From: Cydia pomonella
Taxonomy: Eukaryota; Arthropoda; Insecta; Lepidoptera; Tortricidae
Assembly: GCF_033807575.1 (NCBI RefSeq)
Contig: NC_084705.1
Coordinates: 6,504,019 to 6,568,018, forward strand
DNA length: 64,000 bases
Reading direction: 5' to 3'
This document shows positions 52,561-64,000 of the stretch, piece after piece; position 1 is the stretch's first letter; each line of letters begins with the position of its first letter. The position numbers and the translations under genes were made by a program. Below the pieces are notes generated by a model, which saw only the letters and a program-made list of their open reading frames with translations, ran no database searches and was not told the DNA's origin.

Positions 52561-53737
52561 ATTTTATTTTCAATTTTAAACGTATTTCCCGGTCAAAAAC
52601 TAAGTTAAAAGTAATTCAAAATCGTGTAGAAAACAATACACAACCTCTTAAAAGGCATTGCACTAGTTTATTTGCCATAACTATTACGTAAAACACTCGC
52701 GTCTGTATGGAACAACCGGTTCTTGCGCCGCCGTCGCACAAACTGACGAATCGCGAGTTTTTTGTTACACTCACACAAATGCACACTAATGGGCACGATA
52801 GACCAATGAATGAGCTTGTTTTGTGTATGCTTTATTTCTTAGAGAATAGATCTGTTTGCTTGCAAAATGCGTATTTGTAAACACCGCGGTGTTAGACGTC
52901 GATTTTGATACCCGCGTTAATAGCCGCCGTTACCCTAGATTAATTTTTTGTAAGTTATAACAAAAAAAGTAATCTATTAGTTCGTTCAAATCAAAGCGAA
53001 AGTCAAGAAACAGACTCGATGAAATTACTAACAAAAGGCCTCAAGATTGCAAATTAAAATTTTGATAGCCGTATTGTGATCTGAAAAAGCACTTTATTTT
53101 TTATTGTTTTGTAATGCCCTTGATTCTAACTTACCATGCGAATGTCCTCCAGTTTATAAATAACTCTACTCACATGTAATTAAAAGCCAACTTGCCACTC
53201 TGTTGCCAAGTAATTGATATTTATTACGTCTCCAATATGAAACATCGCTAAGACTGATTACCTTGAAGAAACTTCGGGCACTTAACTCAGGTGCCTCGGT
53301 ATATAATTCACAGAGTAAAGTTAGGAAAGTGATTAACGCGGTATCTATAAGAAAATAGATTGCCACATTTAAGCACCGCATCGCATCCGTATATAAGCTT
53401 GGAAGTGTTGAAAAAGACTCAAGGCCATATACCTATATGGGCGTTTCTGGAGGTATAGATGGTGCGATTCACGACGATGCATTCCTTGACTCGTAATGCC
53501 ATGTTATTAAAGGTTAGATTTGACAAATCTGCGTTTCATCGTGAATGACACGAACTTATAAGTAGGTGCTTATTGGCAAGCGTCACTGCGTCGTAAAACA
53601 TACCACGTTAACCACGCAACGCAACGCAAACGCAATGTTTCTTGATATTCGTACCTGACACCCATTTTATATTAAAACCAGTCGATCTTTATCCGTACTA
53701 AATTATAACAGTTGATTTTTGTAATTTAATAGTAAGT
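52561..53737. other. Gene-free stretch
   Basis: Mixed sequence with no supported frame. The 71-residue minus-strand frame at 53166 is not supported. Confidence 0.45.
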
Positions 53738-53842
53738 GCTGTGGCGCAGTGACCCAAAGTGAATCTTGGCCTCCGACACCAAAGACCGCCATATTTCTCT
53801 GTCCAAAGACGGTTCTCCAAACTCGCCGGTTCCAAAATTGTC
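53738..53842 (-). pseudogene. RTE-type reverse transcriptase C-terminal scrap
   Basis: The minus strand reads DREIWRSLVSEAKIHFGSLR, matching DRDRWRSLVSEAKIIFESLS of the RTE relic at 60131-60590. Only the last 25-30 codons remain. Confidence 0.7.
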
Positions 53843-54132
53843 CCCAAATAGGTATTATTATTATTTATCAAATTACATAAATAATAATAATACATATTTG
53901 GGGACAATTTTACACAAACTAAGCAAAGCTTGTACTATAGATACTAGGCGACGATATACATATATAAATAGATAAATACATACCAACTTTTATAGATAGA
54001 AAACACCCATGATTCAGGAACAAATATTCGTGCTCCTCACAGAAATAAATGCCCTTACCGAGATTCGAACCCGGGACTATCGGCTTCATAGGCAGGGTCA
54101 TTCTCATTACCTACTAGGCCAGACAGGTCGTC
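53843..54132 (-). mobile_element. SINE family 1, minus-strand copy with a tail-to-tail fragment
   Basis: The minus-strand copy spans 53885-54132 (subfamily with AAGCAAAGCTTGTACTA; B box rc GAGATTCGAACCCGGG). At 53843-53880 a + strand tail fragment (TGTCCCCAAATA...) faces it, so the two tails form an AT-rich palindrome. Confidence 0.85.
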
Positions 54133-54846
54133 GTTTTAAATGATATATATGGCTTGAGTATACAAGCAAGTTTCAGTGTTTAATAGCAGTATTTTTAATT
54201 CAAGCATATGTTTTATCAACTAATTCCAGCCCTGTACGTACTTAAACGTAAGTAGTGGTAAACAGAAATCTAGAATTTCTCATATTCTTTCATACAAAAC
54301 ACCTAACAACCGGCTACATAACAAGTACTTTGTAAAACAACGGTTTATATTCGCCACTCTTTTTTTTAAATTGCTCAGTCCCTGCACGTTATCCAAAGTT
54401 AGTGTCATACAATAAAATAATGCTAAGAGTAAACCCTTTCAAACGAGATATGTCTCAACAGTATACATCCATGGGACAAATTGCCCATTCTCCTTTGCTA
54501 GCCGTGAACGTTGTTCTTCAATATTGATTTACTATTTAGTGTGGGAGAGCTTGATGTGTAGTTAACTCGAAAACTAATAGTTAATGCTCCGTCTTATGAG
54601 TAAGTGTTCTGTGATTGGGAAGAACCGGGAGCGCACGTTTCTAAGGGAACCGATCTGGGTAACTTAGTGTAAATAAACTGTTTCATTAATAGTTTTGAAG
54701 TTACTTGTATTAATAATGTACTAAGAGCTTAATTACATTCGCGTCGCGTATTGATAATAATTTTTATACTTATTTTTGAGTGCAGTTGTCAGCGCAGGCA
54801 TTAACTAAATGGAAAAATTAAAGTTCACCTATGCCATTAATATCTC
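54133..54846. other. Gene-free stretch
   Basis: AT-rich; no recognisable frame or element. Confidence 0.45.
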
Positions 54847-55167
54847 ATGACCATTATTTTTACTTTACTTACTTTATTTGTAACTGCGGCCGGCAAAACG
54901 TCCCGTTTTGTCGCTTGCCATAAGGATGAGATTTGCTTGTATCTTTATACGAATAAACTGTCAAGACGTCCTTGTGGTGAGCACTTTGTAGTGGGACGTT
55001 ATGCTGGCTGGGGTCACATTTTTAGAAATCGTTATCATCATACGGAGTATATAGGTGCTGGAAGACTTAAAATCAACGCAAACTCTCCTTCGGCTACTTT
55101 CATAAAACTACACTCGTATTTTAATGCCTCTCATTATGCACCAGTTGCATTGAAAATTTTAAAATAA
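54847..55167 (+). CDS. Small secreted-type ORF, 106 residues, unidentified
   Basis: Begins MTIIFTLLTLFVTAAGKT, a plausible signal peptide, followed by a basic, His/Tyr-rich region with three Cys and WGHIFRNRYHHTEYIGAGRL, ending APVALKILK. AATAAA occurs at 55276, about 110 bp after the stop. It is a single uninterrupted frame with no visible TATA or splice site. Not recognised. It could be a real short intronless gene, a piece of a repeat, or chance. Confidence 0.3.
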   Translation: MTIIFTLLTLFVTAAGKTSRFVACHKDEICLYLYTNKLSRRPCGEHFVVGRYAGWGHIFRNRYHHTEYIGAGRLKINANSPSATFIKLHSYFNASHYAPVALKILK

Positions 55168-56819
55168 AAAACACTAGATGTTGTTCGTAAAACAAATCCA
55201 CCAAATCAACTCACTCTCTCTCTCTCTCTAATGAGAATCGATATTCGATGTATTGGCCTCATCGCATCTACCTCTCAATAAAGCCTTTGAAGAACCATGA
55301 TTGCACGAGGCGCGCAAAATTGGTATCCTCGATTCTGAAAAAGTTTTGTTTGGTTAATAAAGCTTTCATGAGATAAAACAAGATTGGTTTTTGACGAAGC
55401 ATCAAATGGGATATTGGGAAGACGGGAAGTGGCTTTTGCAAAGTAGTAGGAGATATAAATAAACCTGTTATAAAAAAGCCGACACTTTTGTAGTACGCAT
55501 GCAATATGGAGACTAGGGAAAAACGATAAAAACCCATTCTTATTGGTGTCTCTGTAGCTGAGTGCGTCTGAAAACAGCACGAGTGCCACAAATACGAACG
55601 GCGCCTTAAGACTAAAGTGGAGGACCCGCGCGATTAACCTTTTCATACAAAGGTAGTCCTCATTTTCCTCTTTGAATATTAATATGATTGAAAATATTTT
55701 GACATAATTTGTTGTATGTTACGTTTGATTTTTTCGAATTTTAATTTTTATAAGAGTTTGGAGCATTTAAAAAAAATATATGAACACTTTTTCGCTCCTA
55801 ATTTTTACAATAATCTAAATAAGTCAAACATGGGCGCATAGCTATAATTAAATTAGTTAATATACATCAAATTATGCAAATATGTTTTCCGAAATGTCAA
55901 TACCCAGAGAGAAAAATGGGGATTACGTTTGTATGGAAAAACGGCCGGCCCCTTTCCTCTTAGTCCAAAAGGTTGTTTATTCAGAGGATCCCATTGTAAC
56001 TTGTAACACAGACATTTCAACTCCTTTTGATCTTTCCGAACCTTCCATGGCCTCTCCTAACTGATTCGTTTTATTAAGGTAAGGTGAAAGGTGTAACGTT
56101 TATAGTGTGTTTTATAGGTATGTGGGAAAGTATATATCTTATAAGTGTGCCATTTAAGCCATCGATACAAGTGCGATAAAAATATAATGAATCAGGCATT
56201 GGTATAATATACATGTATAATTATTATTATGTTAGATAAATGGCAGCCTCTAGAGTCTTTGCCGGAGTCAGCTAAAGTAGAGCATGTCAAGAAAAAACCA
56301 GTCACGTGCGAATCCGATTAATTCTCGCACCGAGGGTTAAGAACAAACTTCCATTTATCTCATGTAACAATAAACATGAAAGGCTTTGATGACCAGAAGT
56401 ACCTACAGGCGTGAACAGCGCCATCTATCGATAAATTGGCTAATTTGCGCGACCTGCTTTTATGTTGTTTTTTTTTTTTTTTTGGAATAATTCTTTATTA
56501 TGTGAACTGATGTTTATTTTACATTATGAAAAAAATATTGTTTCGGAATGTTTAATTTATTGAGCTCTTTCAAATATTACCCCGCTTAACCTAATTAATT
56601 ATTAGACTTTTAAATAACACTTTTAATGTGTCTGGGTTATCGTGTTGTTCATAACTAATCCAAATTTCAAATCGATAGCTCAAGTAGTTCTCGAGATATT
56701 TAGTAGTGAGACAGAGAGGCGGAGGTTTTCTACCTTTTTGGTCCGGAACCCTAAAAATTATGTACCTACTCTCACCAAGATGGTGGCAGGAGAATAATAA
56801 TATATTTGTGGCACTACTT
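55168..56819. other. Gene-free stretch with repeat-like frames
   Basis: A (CT)n run at about 55212-55229. Overlapping minus-strand frames (55268-55646) and a + frame (55882-56064) have repeat-like character. A CGGAACCCTAAAA-type repeat end lies at 56620-56757. Confidence 0.45.
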
Positions 56820-57150
56820 TGTGGTAATTAGCAGGAACTGTCCTTGGCGCTTAAAATCAAAGTCGGCAATTCACGACACAGCAGTTTATTAGCACAAGCA
56901 CAGAAGAAAGTCAGCACACAAGCACAGAAGGTGAAAGGAACACAAAACAAGCAAAGCAAGATAAGATCACGTAAAGGTTTCGGAGCGCAAAGCGACGTGC
57001 GTTCAGTATCGAGCGGATAGATCGACTGGCCGCGCCGCGCTAGAGGCGCAGGCGCGTTGCGGCGGACAGCGCTCGCGCAACCGGTTGGGAACTAGAACTA
57101 GATATGAAACAGACTATAGATATAAAATAAAAACTACACAAATAATAACA
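56820..57150 (+). mobile_element. LTR-like segment, 331 bp
   Basis: Starts TGTGGTAATT and ends AATAATAACA (TG...CA, short inverted ends). It contains a GC-rich core (CGCGCCGCGCTAGAGGCGCA) and AATAAA at 57126, and is followed at once by TGGCCCCCACA, in the position of a primer-binding site. No second LTR or gag/pol frame was found downstream, so this would be a remnant. Confidence 0.45.
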
Positions 57151-59600
57151 TGGCCCCCACATATTAAACTTGGGGAGTTAGATAATGACACAAGTGTGTG
57201 ACAAATAAATAGTGTTAAGTTAAAGAAACAGCTCTCTTCATACTGCTATTCCTATTTAAAAAAAATACGTTTTAATAGACACACAATGTATATAACGTCT
57301 AACGTCGTCTTTGGCGTTTTTTTTAAACCTGTCTAAATTTGCACATATTATAGTTGGTATTTTTTTTAATCACTAACATTTATTGAACTATATCTAATAT
57401 TAATCAAAAAAAGAAAAAAGGTATATAGATAATAATTATAAAACAAGTTAAATAGTTCTAGGCCAGACCGGTCGTCTCAAATATACATGCGTCTAATAGT
57501 AATTATAATACGTTCAGTTATACTTGAATAAGTACAAAAAGATTAAACTGGTACAGTCACCAGTTTCCTCTAATTTCATTGGCAATATTTCAAACGGATA
57601 CCTCCAGTTGTGTGTGCCTGTGGCATGAGCACGGGAGTAAATAAACTTAACAGAGTAACATTGTTATGCAAGTAACAAGTCTTATTACAACAATTGCACC
57701 CGTCATTACAATAAATTTTAAACGAAAAAAAAATACAGGCAATCCTTACCAACTTTACTATGACCTTAATATTTAAAACAGTAGGTTCAATAGTAATACG
57801 AGCAAAGGATTTTTATGGGGAGTATGCCATGGATGCATACATCGTTTGAAATCTCTTAATTGTAGTATTATTTAATTGTATTACACCAATCTTGACAATT
57901 TGCAGGGACTGAGTTACACAAAAAAAAGTTGCGCACATAGTCAGTTATATTTCATGATACGCGTGATATAACAAGTAGTATTTTATTAAAAAGAAAAGAA
58001 AAAGAGTGAAGTAATTGCCACGTAGACTGTTTTTGTTCTGTTTAGGCCTAAAAACATTATATTTCTTTGTGGCTGGGCTATTATATCATTTAAGTTCGAT
58101 CCATGAAACGATTTTCCTTGTCTTTAAATGTAGATACTAGTGGGAATTGCCATCCAGCGAGGAAACGTGGCCAATCTTATTGGAACATTACCAAATGGCA
58201 GCGGCATAGGGGATATCTGTAGATATAATTTAGATCCCATAGGTTAAGATAGGTTTAGTTTAGTTTTAGTTTCAATTTGTAAAAGCGTGTATTTCTGTGA
58301 TTCATTTAATTGAAACTCTACGATACTAGTTATTAGTTAGTACTAACGACTAACGGTAGATGGTCAGTTACGTTTATACCCGCGTTTTACTAACTAGTCG
58401 TAACAAGCTGGTACTCTGGCATGTTTCCTTACTTTTGCGATGGCACCAGACTTGCTGCTAATTGAGACATCATACATATCGACAGGCAAATGTACCTCCG
58501 AAACGGAAGCCGTCCGTAACATAACTGTAATTATACTTGCCAATTGTTAGCTGTTCTTGTTGACTCGACAGTGTCGACGATATTACTTAGTACCTTTCTT
58601 GACTCATATACAATATAAGCAGCTGTAATTTGAATTATGTATATATTAAATGAGCGACGAAAATTCAGAAAATATTTTTTTCTGTAAAATTTGCTGCTTG
58701 AAACCGCAAGTCCGATCTCGGAGATACACAAAATTATTTTTTTTTAATAACCAAACCCGTTGCTCGAGTAGATATCGTAGATACACGGTTCGATAAAGTA
58801 TATACCTATACATTATTTACTGTCGTTTTTTATACCGATTCTAATATATATTAATAAGCCTTGTAGTTTCAAATAAAAACTTTGGTTATCTCACGTAATT
58901 TCTGATTTAACCTTGCACTAGATATACTCTAATTATGTAATGTCAATTGATTTATATAATAAATTCTGCAGCTACTACATATAAATACCATTATATATAT
59001 TATTCACACTAAATCTCTATAATTCCTAAAAATTGCTAAGCCCTATAACTTTTGGACAAACGGGGTAATTAAATAAAAACTTCAACACCAACTGTAGGCC
59101 GTTCGAAGACAGAAGCAGCAGACAGAAGCGTATGTGGTTTTTATACACATTCCCTAATTGATTACAGCTTCTTTTCATAATTAAAATATTATTAAAATGA
59201 GTTTATTACGTAACTAACAATTACTTCATTAATATACAGTGTGTAAATCTAATACGGGCGAATCTCTTAACGGTAGGACATAAGAAATGTAATTAGATAT
59301 TTTTTACTTAGAATTGCAATTAAAATTTTATCCATACAAAATAATTCTGCCCGCAATGTAATGCAAACACACTCGCGTTAAACGCTCGTTGTCAGTTATT
59401 TTAAAAAGCTCATATCGCGTATGTAATGTTTTTATTGTCAATAACTGTCACGTGTGGGTAAATAATAACCAAGTATGATGATTTTTATCTGATAAGCGTA
59501 ATATCTAGTTTCAAAAATAAAATTAGATAAGTACTCGTACACGTAAAAAAACCAGAGACTTAAAAAAGCAATTTATTTTAATACCTACTTATTAAAAACA
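57151..59600. other. Gene-free stretch
   Basis: AT-rich. A 20-bp SINE head scrap (AGGCCAGACCGGTCGTC) lies at 57462. No supported gene. Confidence 0.45.
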
Positions 59601-60075
59601 CAGTTTAGTTTCGCCGGTTTCGCCGCAGATACCTATTCTCCACGTATCTTCCTTGTATTTCATAACAGGTTTCGCAACGCCGTTTGACTAACTCAATGAC
59701 GTGGCGAATATTGATGGTATCTCTCAGTTTCTGAAAAACTTCAGTAATCTTGTTTCTCAGTTCTTCTTCTACCTCCTTCCTCTACTACTCTCAGGGTCAA
59801 GTGCAAAATGGCGGAGGATTCGGTCCTGTAATGAAATTGGCACTTCATCGCGAATAGCTGCTCCCTCCACCCTTCCAGTCACGGGCAAACCTTCGCGAAC
59901 TCGCTGAATCGCGATTACAACGACTCGAGCGTTTCTTGGTACAATTCGATCAGGGAATCGCTCTCTGTACACGCTGTGCTAACGCTCGATTACCATTTTG
60001 TAATACTTCACCGTAAATTAAAATCATGTTCATTAATTCGGGAGCAGTAAAAGTTGTTAAACGAGGCATTTTTAT
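59600..60075 (-). pseudogene. Transposon-type HTH (DUF4817-like) relic
   Basis: The minus strand begins MPRLTTFTAPELMNMILIYG then EVLQNGNRALAQR. After a frameshift comes VYRERFPDRIVPRN and IQRVREGLPVTGRVEG, matching the arthropod DUF4817 pattern (elaDmhliYG...ya.RfPnRr.P). It continues with RNKITEVFQKLRDTINIRHV. The frameshift and missing downstream catalytic part mark it as dead. Confidence 0.6.
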
Positions 60076-60130
60076 AACTTACGAATACTTCTGTATTGAA
60101 TGACTGACATTGTCAAATCAAAGTTGAAAT

Positions 60131-60590
60131 AAAATAACTAACTAACTAACTAACTGCTTTGGCTCAGCGATTCAAAAATAATCTTGGCCTCCGAAACGAG
60201 AGAACGCCACCTGTCCCGATCCAGCGCGGTTTCCTGCCATGAATCGGCATTCAGTCGACGCAGGTCCGCCTCCACGACATCACACCAGCGGTACCTGGGG
60301 CGCCCGATCGGTCGACGGCCGGTTGGTCGCCTCAAGTACGCTTCCTTGACTACGCGATCCTCCCCCATTCTGAGTACCTACTCAGAATCACCTCACCGAT
60401 CGGTCACCTGACCGAGCCAGCGAAGTCTGTGGGATTTAGTTACGCCGATGATATTGGGCTCAGCCATCAACTCTTCGATCTCGACATTTTTCCGGATCCT
60501 CCAGGAGCCGTCGTTACTTCGGACAGGTCCCAGGATCTTCCTGAGTACTTTTCTTTCCGCTATCAGGAGCTGACTTTCCTAAAAACCATT
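60131..60590 (-). pseudogene. RTE-type retrotransposon 3' end with TAAC tail
   Basis: The minus strand reads ESQLLIAERKVLRKILGPVR, HRLRWLGQVTDR, then RRPTGRRPIGRPRYRWCDVV and DRDRWRSLVSEAKIIFESLS to a stop: the C-terminus of an RTE-like reverse transcriptase. Stops lie before RMGEDRV. The 3' end runs into five copies of TAAC (60131-60151), the short-tandem tail typical of RTE elements. Confidence 0.85.
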
Positions 60591-62130
60591 TAACCTTACC
60601 AAAGAGTTTGTCACGTTTTGAAACAATGTATCAAACTTTGTGGTGTTTAGACTGTTTAGTTAATTCTCGAAATGAATTTTGGTAATAATACATTATCAAG
60701 TGGGTTTATTTCCCATCATCTGGTATAACAAAATCAAACAAATGAAATACGAAATGATATCATAATAGTTATCTTTCTAGATTTAGGTACTAATATGAAA
60801 TGCATTTTAAGAAAAGGTGCTATCAAAGTATGTCTATGCTCAGTATTAGGAAACATCACGTCAAGTACTGTTATCGTGACTGATTAAAATGACATTGAGT
60901 AGATGAAGTCAGTTCTTTGTTGATAAAAATTATAAATAAATAACATTTAATATCTTTAACATGCCTGTCTACCAAAATAACCATAAAACATTGAACGCAG
61001 TGTAATAACTATCATGTGATTGTTCCTGCCGATATTAGGTAAGTTTGTAAATGCGTAGTATCGATATTCTAGTAACGCAACCATGTTTACAGTACATTGC
61101 TACTGATAAAATGTTCAAAAATGAATTATGGGGTCACACTTAAGTGTAACTTAAAAAACATCTTAATTAATGATTACACTAATGAGTTCTGTGTCTGGTT
61201 TAATTTATCGCCCGTATTAGATTTACATACTGTTATAAATTATTCATGATATTTGCATTACGCCATGATTGCCAAGTATTTTTAGAATTCATTCAAAACA
61301 GTGATGGTAGCGAATGCATATCGAAGCCTTATGAGTACCACGCTTTTTGGAAATCATGTGCGTATTATTTTTAAATCTCATTTTTTCTTTAGTTGTTCGT
61401 TAGAGATATAAATTAAGTGGAATATCCTCATAATTCTAAAATTTGTTTTAAGAATTCTATTTTTATCTTCCAGATATTAATCTAGGCAATAATCTTAATC
61501 AAGAACAATAGCGTGCATGTTGAGGGTTTCCAACAATAGTAATTAGCAAAGCCGTCAAACGCAGGACGTCTGGACTGTTATTCCACTTAAAAACCACAAG
61601 CGAGTCTAAATATCAAGCAATCCATTCTTTTCGCTATCGCTCTACTTGACAATATTTCCATCTTTACTACTTAGATGGTTCTCAAGAAACTTCCCGCCTC
61701 GCACGGCTAAATTGTGGAACGAACTGTCGTCAATGGTATAATTCCGGACTGATACAACTTTCAAATCTTGCAATAAAAGAGCGCACTCTCTTTATCTTAT
61801 AATGTGGAAAGCGGCAGCGCTGTGCAAACGCACTTGCACCTTGCAACTCCTCTAGTCTAATATAGCAGGTATCCATGGGCGACGGTGATTACTTACCGTC
61901 AGGCGATTCCTCTGCGCGTTTGCCTCCTATGTTAAAAAAATAATGGGATGGGGGCAGTTTAGAGTAATTTATGGGGATAAAGTTGCAGCAGAGAGCGTAG
62001 TTTTAAATTTAGACATGAATATTCTAGCAGAACAGCGGGCTAGATGTTGGCAAATGATTATGGATTGTGGGTTTCTGGTTACATTGGTGCTCCGAGGAAT
62101 CAACTTAGCCTCACTTGCTCAACCATTAGG
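60591..62130. other. Gene-free stretch
   Basis: AT-rich. A CGTCAGGCGATTCCTCTGCG/GTTTGCCTCC stretch near 61900 resembles the LINE 3' end family of 236-570. The frame at 61943 runs into the repeats that follow. Confidence 0.45.
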
Positions 62131-62700
62131 AATATACCGACTGAAGATGACCGCGAGGCGTGGCCGTCTATATCTACGGACAATTGGCATATCTTAGTTC
62201 TAACAGATAGTACTTATAAGGAAAGTTAGAGCTGAGAATTCTGCCGACAGCTTACTCGCACTAAAGTAGTCGATATATGCTCAGAAAGCTACCATACTTA
62301 TATAATTAGCCTTTACTTACAGAGCCAGTTGAATAGGCGTGGATGTCTATATCAACGGGACAATTAGCATATATATTGGCTGTATTAGCTAACAAGAACG
62401 CATACAGGGTTGACATGCTCCTGAAATATTACTCACACTGAAGTGGTCGATAGAGGATTAGAAAGTTACCATATTTTTATAGTAAGTTCCGCTACAAAAT
62501 TTTCTAGTAAAGATGGTAGTAGATGTAGATAAGGTTTTTGATATTCAGACTGAAGATGACTGCGAGGCGTGGCGATTCATATCAACGGGACAATGGGCAT
62601 ATCTTGGCTCTAAAAATCTAACCTAAAGGAACACATAACAAGCTGATATTGCTGCTACAAACTTGTGGTCGTTGGTCTATTTGTGTGGCAGTGAACCACG
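62131..62700. repeat. Degenerate tandem units of about 200-220 bp
   Basis: The core GACTGAAGATGACYGCGAGG then CGTGG...GTCTATATC.ACGGGACAATTGGCATATCTT occurs at about 62147, 62335 (partial start) and 62547. The flanks also align (CACT.AAGT.GTCGATA near 62262 and 62447; AGAAAG.TACCATA near 62283 and 62470). A weaker trace is at 62940. Confidence 0.7.
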
Positions 62701-63189
62701 CACCCAGATTAACGCCCACGTACCGGAAGACGTAATATGGAAAAGCTCCTGAAAAGTTGGATCGACGATCTTGTCAAAATCGCTAGAACCCGTTACATGA
62801 GGGTAGCGAGTACATTTACATATTTTCATAATCCATAGATGCTAGTAAGAGATACATATAGAGTTGATAAAACTACTGTCATAAAAAATTACATTTAGAA
62901 AGTGAGCTGACAATTCTATCATCAAACGCAGAAAGTTTGAAGATGGCCACGAATCTATCTATATATATCTATCTGAATACCAATATAGGTTATTAACATA
63001 TCAACACGGCTCTAACAGTCAGAGACAATCATAAGAGCTGTTAAAATTGTATTCTATTAAATTGTAATCTACAGCTAGAATACTCAACTTTATTTATTTA
63101 TTTGATAGAAGATACAAATATAAGCGTGACAGAGTCGTCGAATACAAGACAACGAAAATAATTTACACTCAGTTGTATCTACTCCCAGT

Positions 63190-63400
63190 GTATCCTAAAG
63201 TCCATCCTCGCCGCTTGACTAGTTCGGTTAGCATTGCAAACCACAGCCCGGCGTAAGATTCAATCTCTTGATTGCAGCACGGCCATTAACGCTAATGCAG
63301 GCGTTTGCCTTGTTCTATATTCATAGGACTTGGTATTTAGAGCTTACAATACCCAATTAGTGCAGTGGCAGGCACATTGCTCGTAGAACCTATGACCTGT
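63190..63400. repeat. Duplicated segment, copy 1
   Basis: Contains GTTAGCATTGCAAACCACAG, GATTCAATCTCTTGATTGCA and TTTAGAGCTTACAATACC in order. The same three blocks, diverged, recur at 63690-64000. Confidence 0.6.
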
Positions 63401-63679
63401 CTCAAGCTAGGGCTAAAAGGCCATGTGCCAGAAAATGCAGTATGGGAATAGGCCTAATAAGATAAACTGAATCCTGAATACGAATTAAATTTTATTTAAT
63501 CGACAAAACCTCAGTCACTAAAATTAAGTACTCATAAAGGCACTTGAGCTTCATGAATTTTTTTGCAAAATGTTTGCTATAAAGAAGGTAGATTTTAATG
63601 GCCATACCTACGTTGATAGGTTCGTTAGTGTTTAATTAATAGCAATTAAGATATAGATATCATCGCTGTGAACTTGTCG

Positions 63680-64000
63680 CCTGACTGTAGTTAGCGTTGC
63701 AAGCCACAACTCGCGACCCGATACAGATTTGACTATTTGACGGTTCGATCTGGTTTTGATATTCATTTGGAGATCGCTCACGCTGGTATGAAATAAAGTG
63801 AAAGCTGAGCGTGAGTTGCGTGCCAATCACCAAGATCATCAAGGCATTGTCAAAACCAAGTAAAAGTAAAACAATTTGTTATATCTGAATTGGTTTCTCA
63901 CTGTATGATTCAATTTCATGATTGTAGCGTGTCCAATAAGGCTAATGCTGGCTTGAACTAATTTAGAGCTTACATGTACGTTAGCAATTAGCGGAAGAGA
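63680..64000. repeat. Duplicated segment, copy 2 (runs to the window edge)
   Basis: GTTAGCGTTGCAAGCCACAA (63691), GATTCAATTTCATGATTGTA (63907) and TTTAGAGCTTACATGTACG (63962) match copy 1, with about 150 bp of extra sequence between the first and second blocks. Confidence 0.6.

Noticed and set aside
53698..53975. Pair of 69-residue frames on opposite strands
   Set aside because: Both arise from the tail-to-tail SINE palindrome and the RTE scrap.
55275..55646. 123-residue minus-strand frame with a signal-like start
   Set aside because: Two overlapping minus-strand frames cover the same bases and the peptide looks like translated dispersed repeat; no splice or poly(A) support.

Overview
This is a lepidopteran (moth or butterfly) genomic window. 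It is AT-rich, has short GT-AG introns and a multi-exon secreted-protein gene, and is full of tRNA-derived SINEs, palindromic MITEs, decayed RTE-type LINE ends and a mariner relic of the kinds that litter lepidopteran chromosomes. No bacterial operon, rRNA, CRISPR array or functional tRNA gene was found.

One gene dominates. A 12-exon gene on the + strand (22936-34124) can be assembled completely by hand. All splice phases agree, the joined coding length is 3399 nt, and it encodes 1132 residues from a signal peptide to a stop. It is an animal haem peroxidase (myeloperoxidase/peroxidasin superfamily, insect peroxidase type) by several landmarks: LPSARRV, the TPLIDLSTIYG calcium-loop equivalent, REHNRLA, the IRYFHTML proximal-histidine segment, QRGRD, and the DRFWFERG and C-terminal cysteine segments. 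The parts that make such a protein an enzyme are altered. The distal FLDHD motif reads FIHLD, so the haem-linked Asp and the distal His are both replaced. The AGDxRxxE segment carrying the catalytic Arg and the second haem-linking Glu is missing. The proximal His and calcium-site residues are kept. Two large additions are also present: a Met/Leu/Asn-rich, sequon-dense 11-residue-repeat insert ending in four arginines (inside exon 5), and a roughly 300-residue Asn/His/Lys/Asp-rich tail with repeated Trp motifs (exon 12). The open, phase-consistent frame suggests a maintained secreted pseudo-peroxidase rather than a dead gene. This is the most interesting object in the window.

Layout: 1-22.9 kb has no supported gene and holds repeats (SINEs at 1.9, 3.6 and 6.0-6.8 kb, LINE ends, MITEs, and a perfect 45-bp inverted repeat at 20.5 kb). 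22.9-34.1 kb is the peroxidase-like gene; its introns carry a SINE, several MITEs and a broken mariner transposase. 34.1-36.3 kb holds a perfect 42-bp inverted repeat just after the stop, a SINE, a 600-bp MITE, and two unassigned exon-like segments followed by a poly(A) signal. 36.3-64 kb is gene-poor: more SINEs (one split by a TA-flanked MITE), a frameshifted unidentified ORF at 40.3 kb, an unidentified decayed coding stretch at 50 kb, an element dense in a TATTACCG motif at 50.8-52.6 kb, a small secreted-type ORF at 54.8 kb, an LTR-like segment at 56.8 kb, a transposon HTH relic at 59.7 kb, an RTE 3' end at 60.2 kb, and degenerate repeated units at 62-64 kb.

All identifications are from reading motifs and splice signals by eye. 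No database search was run.
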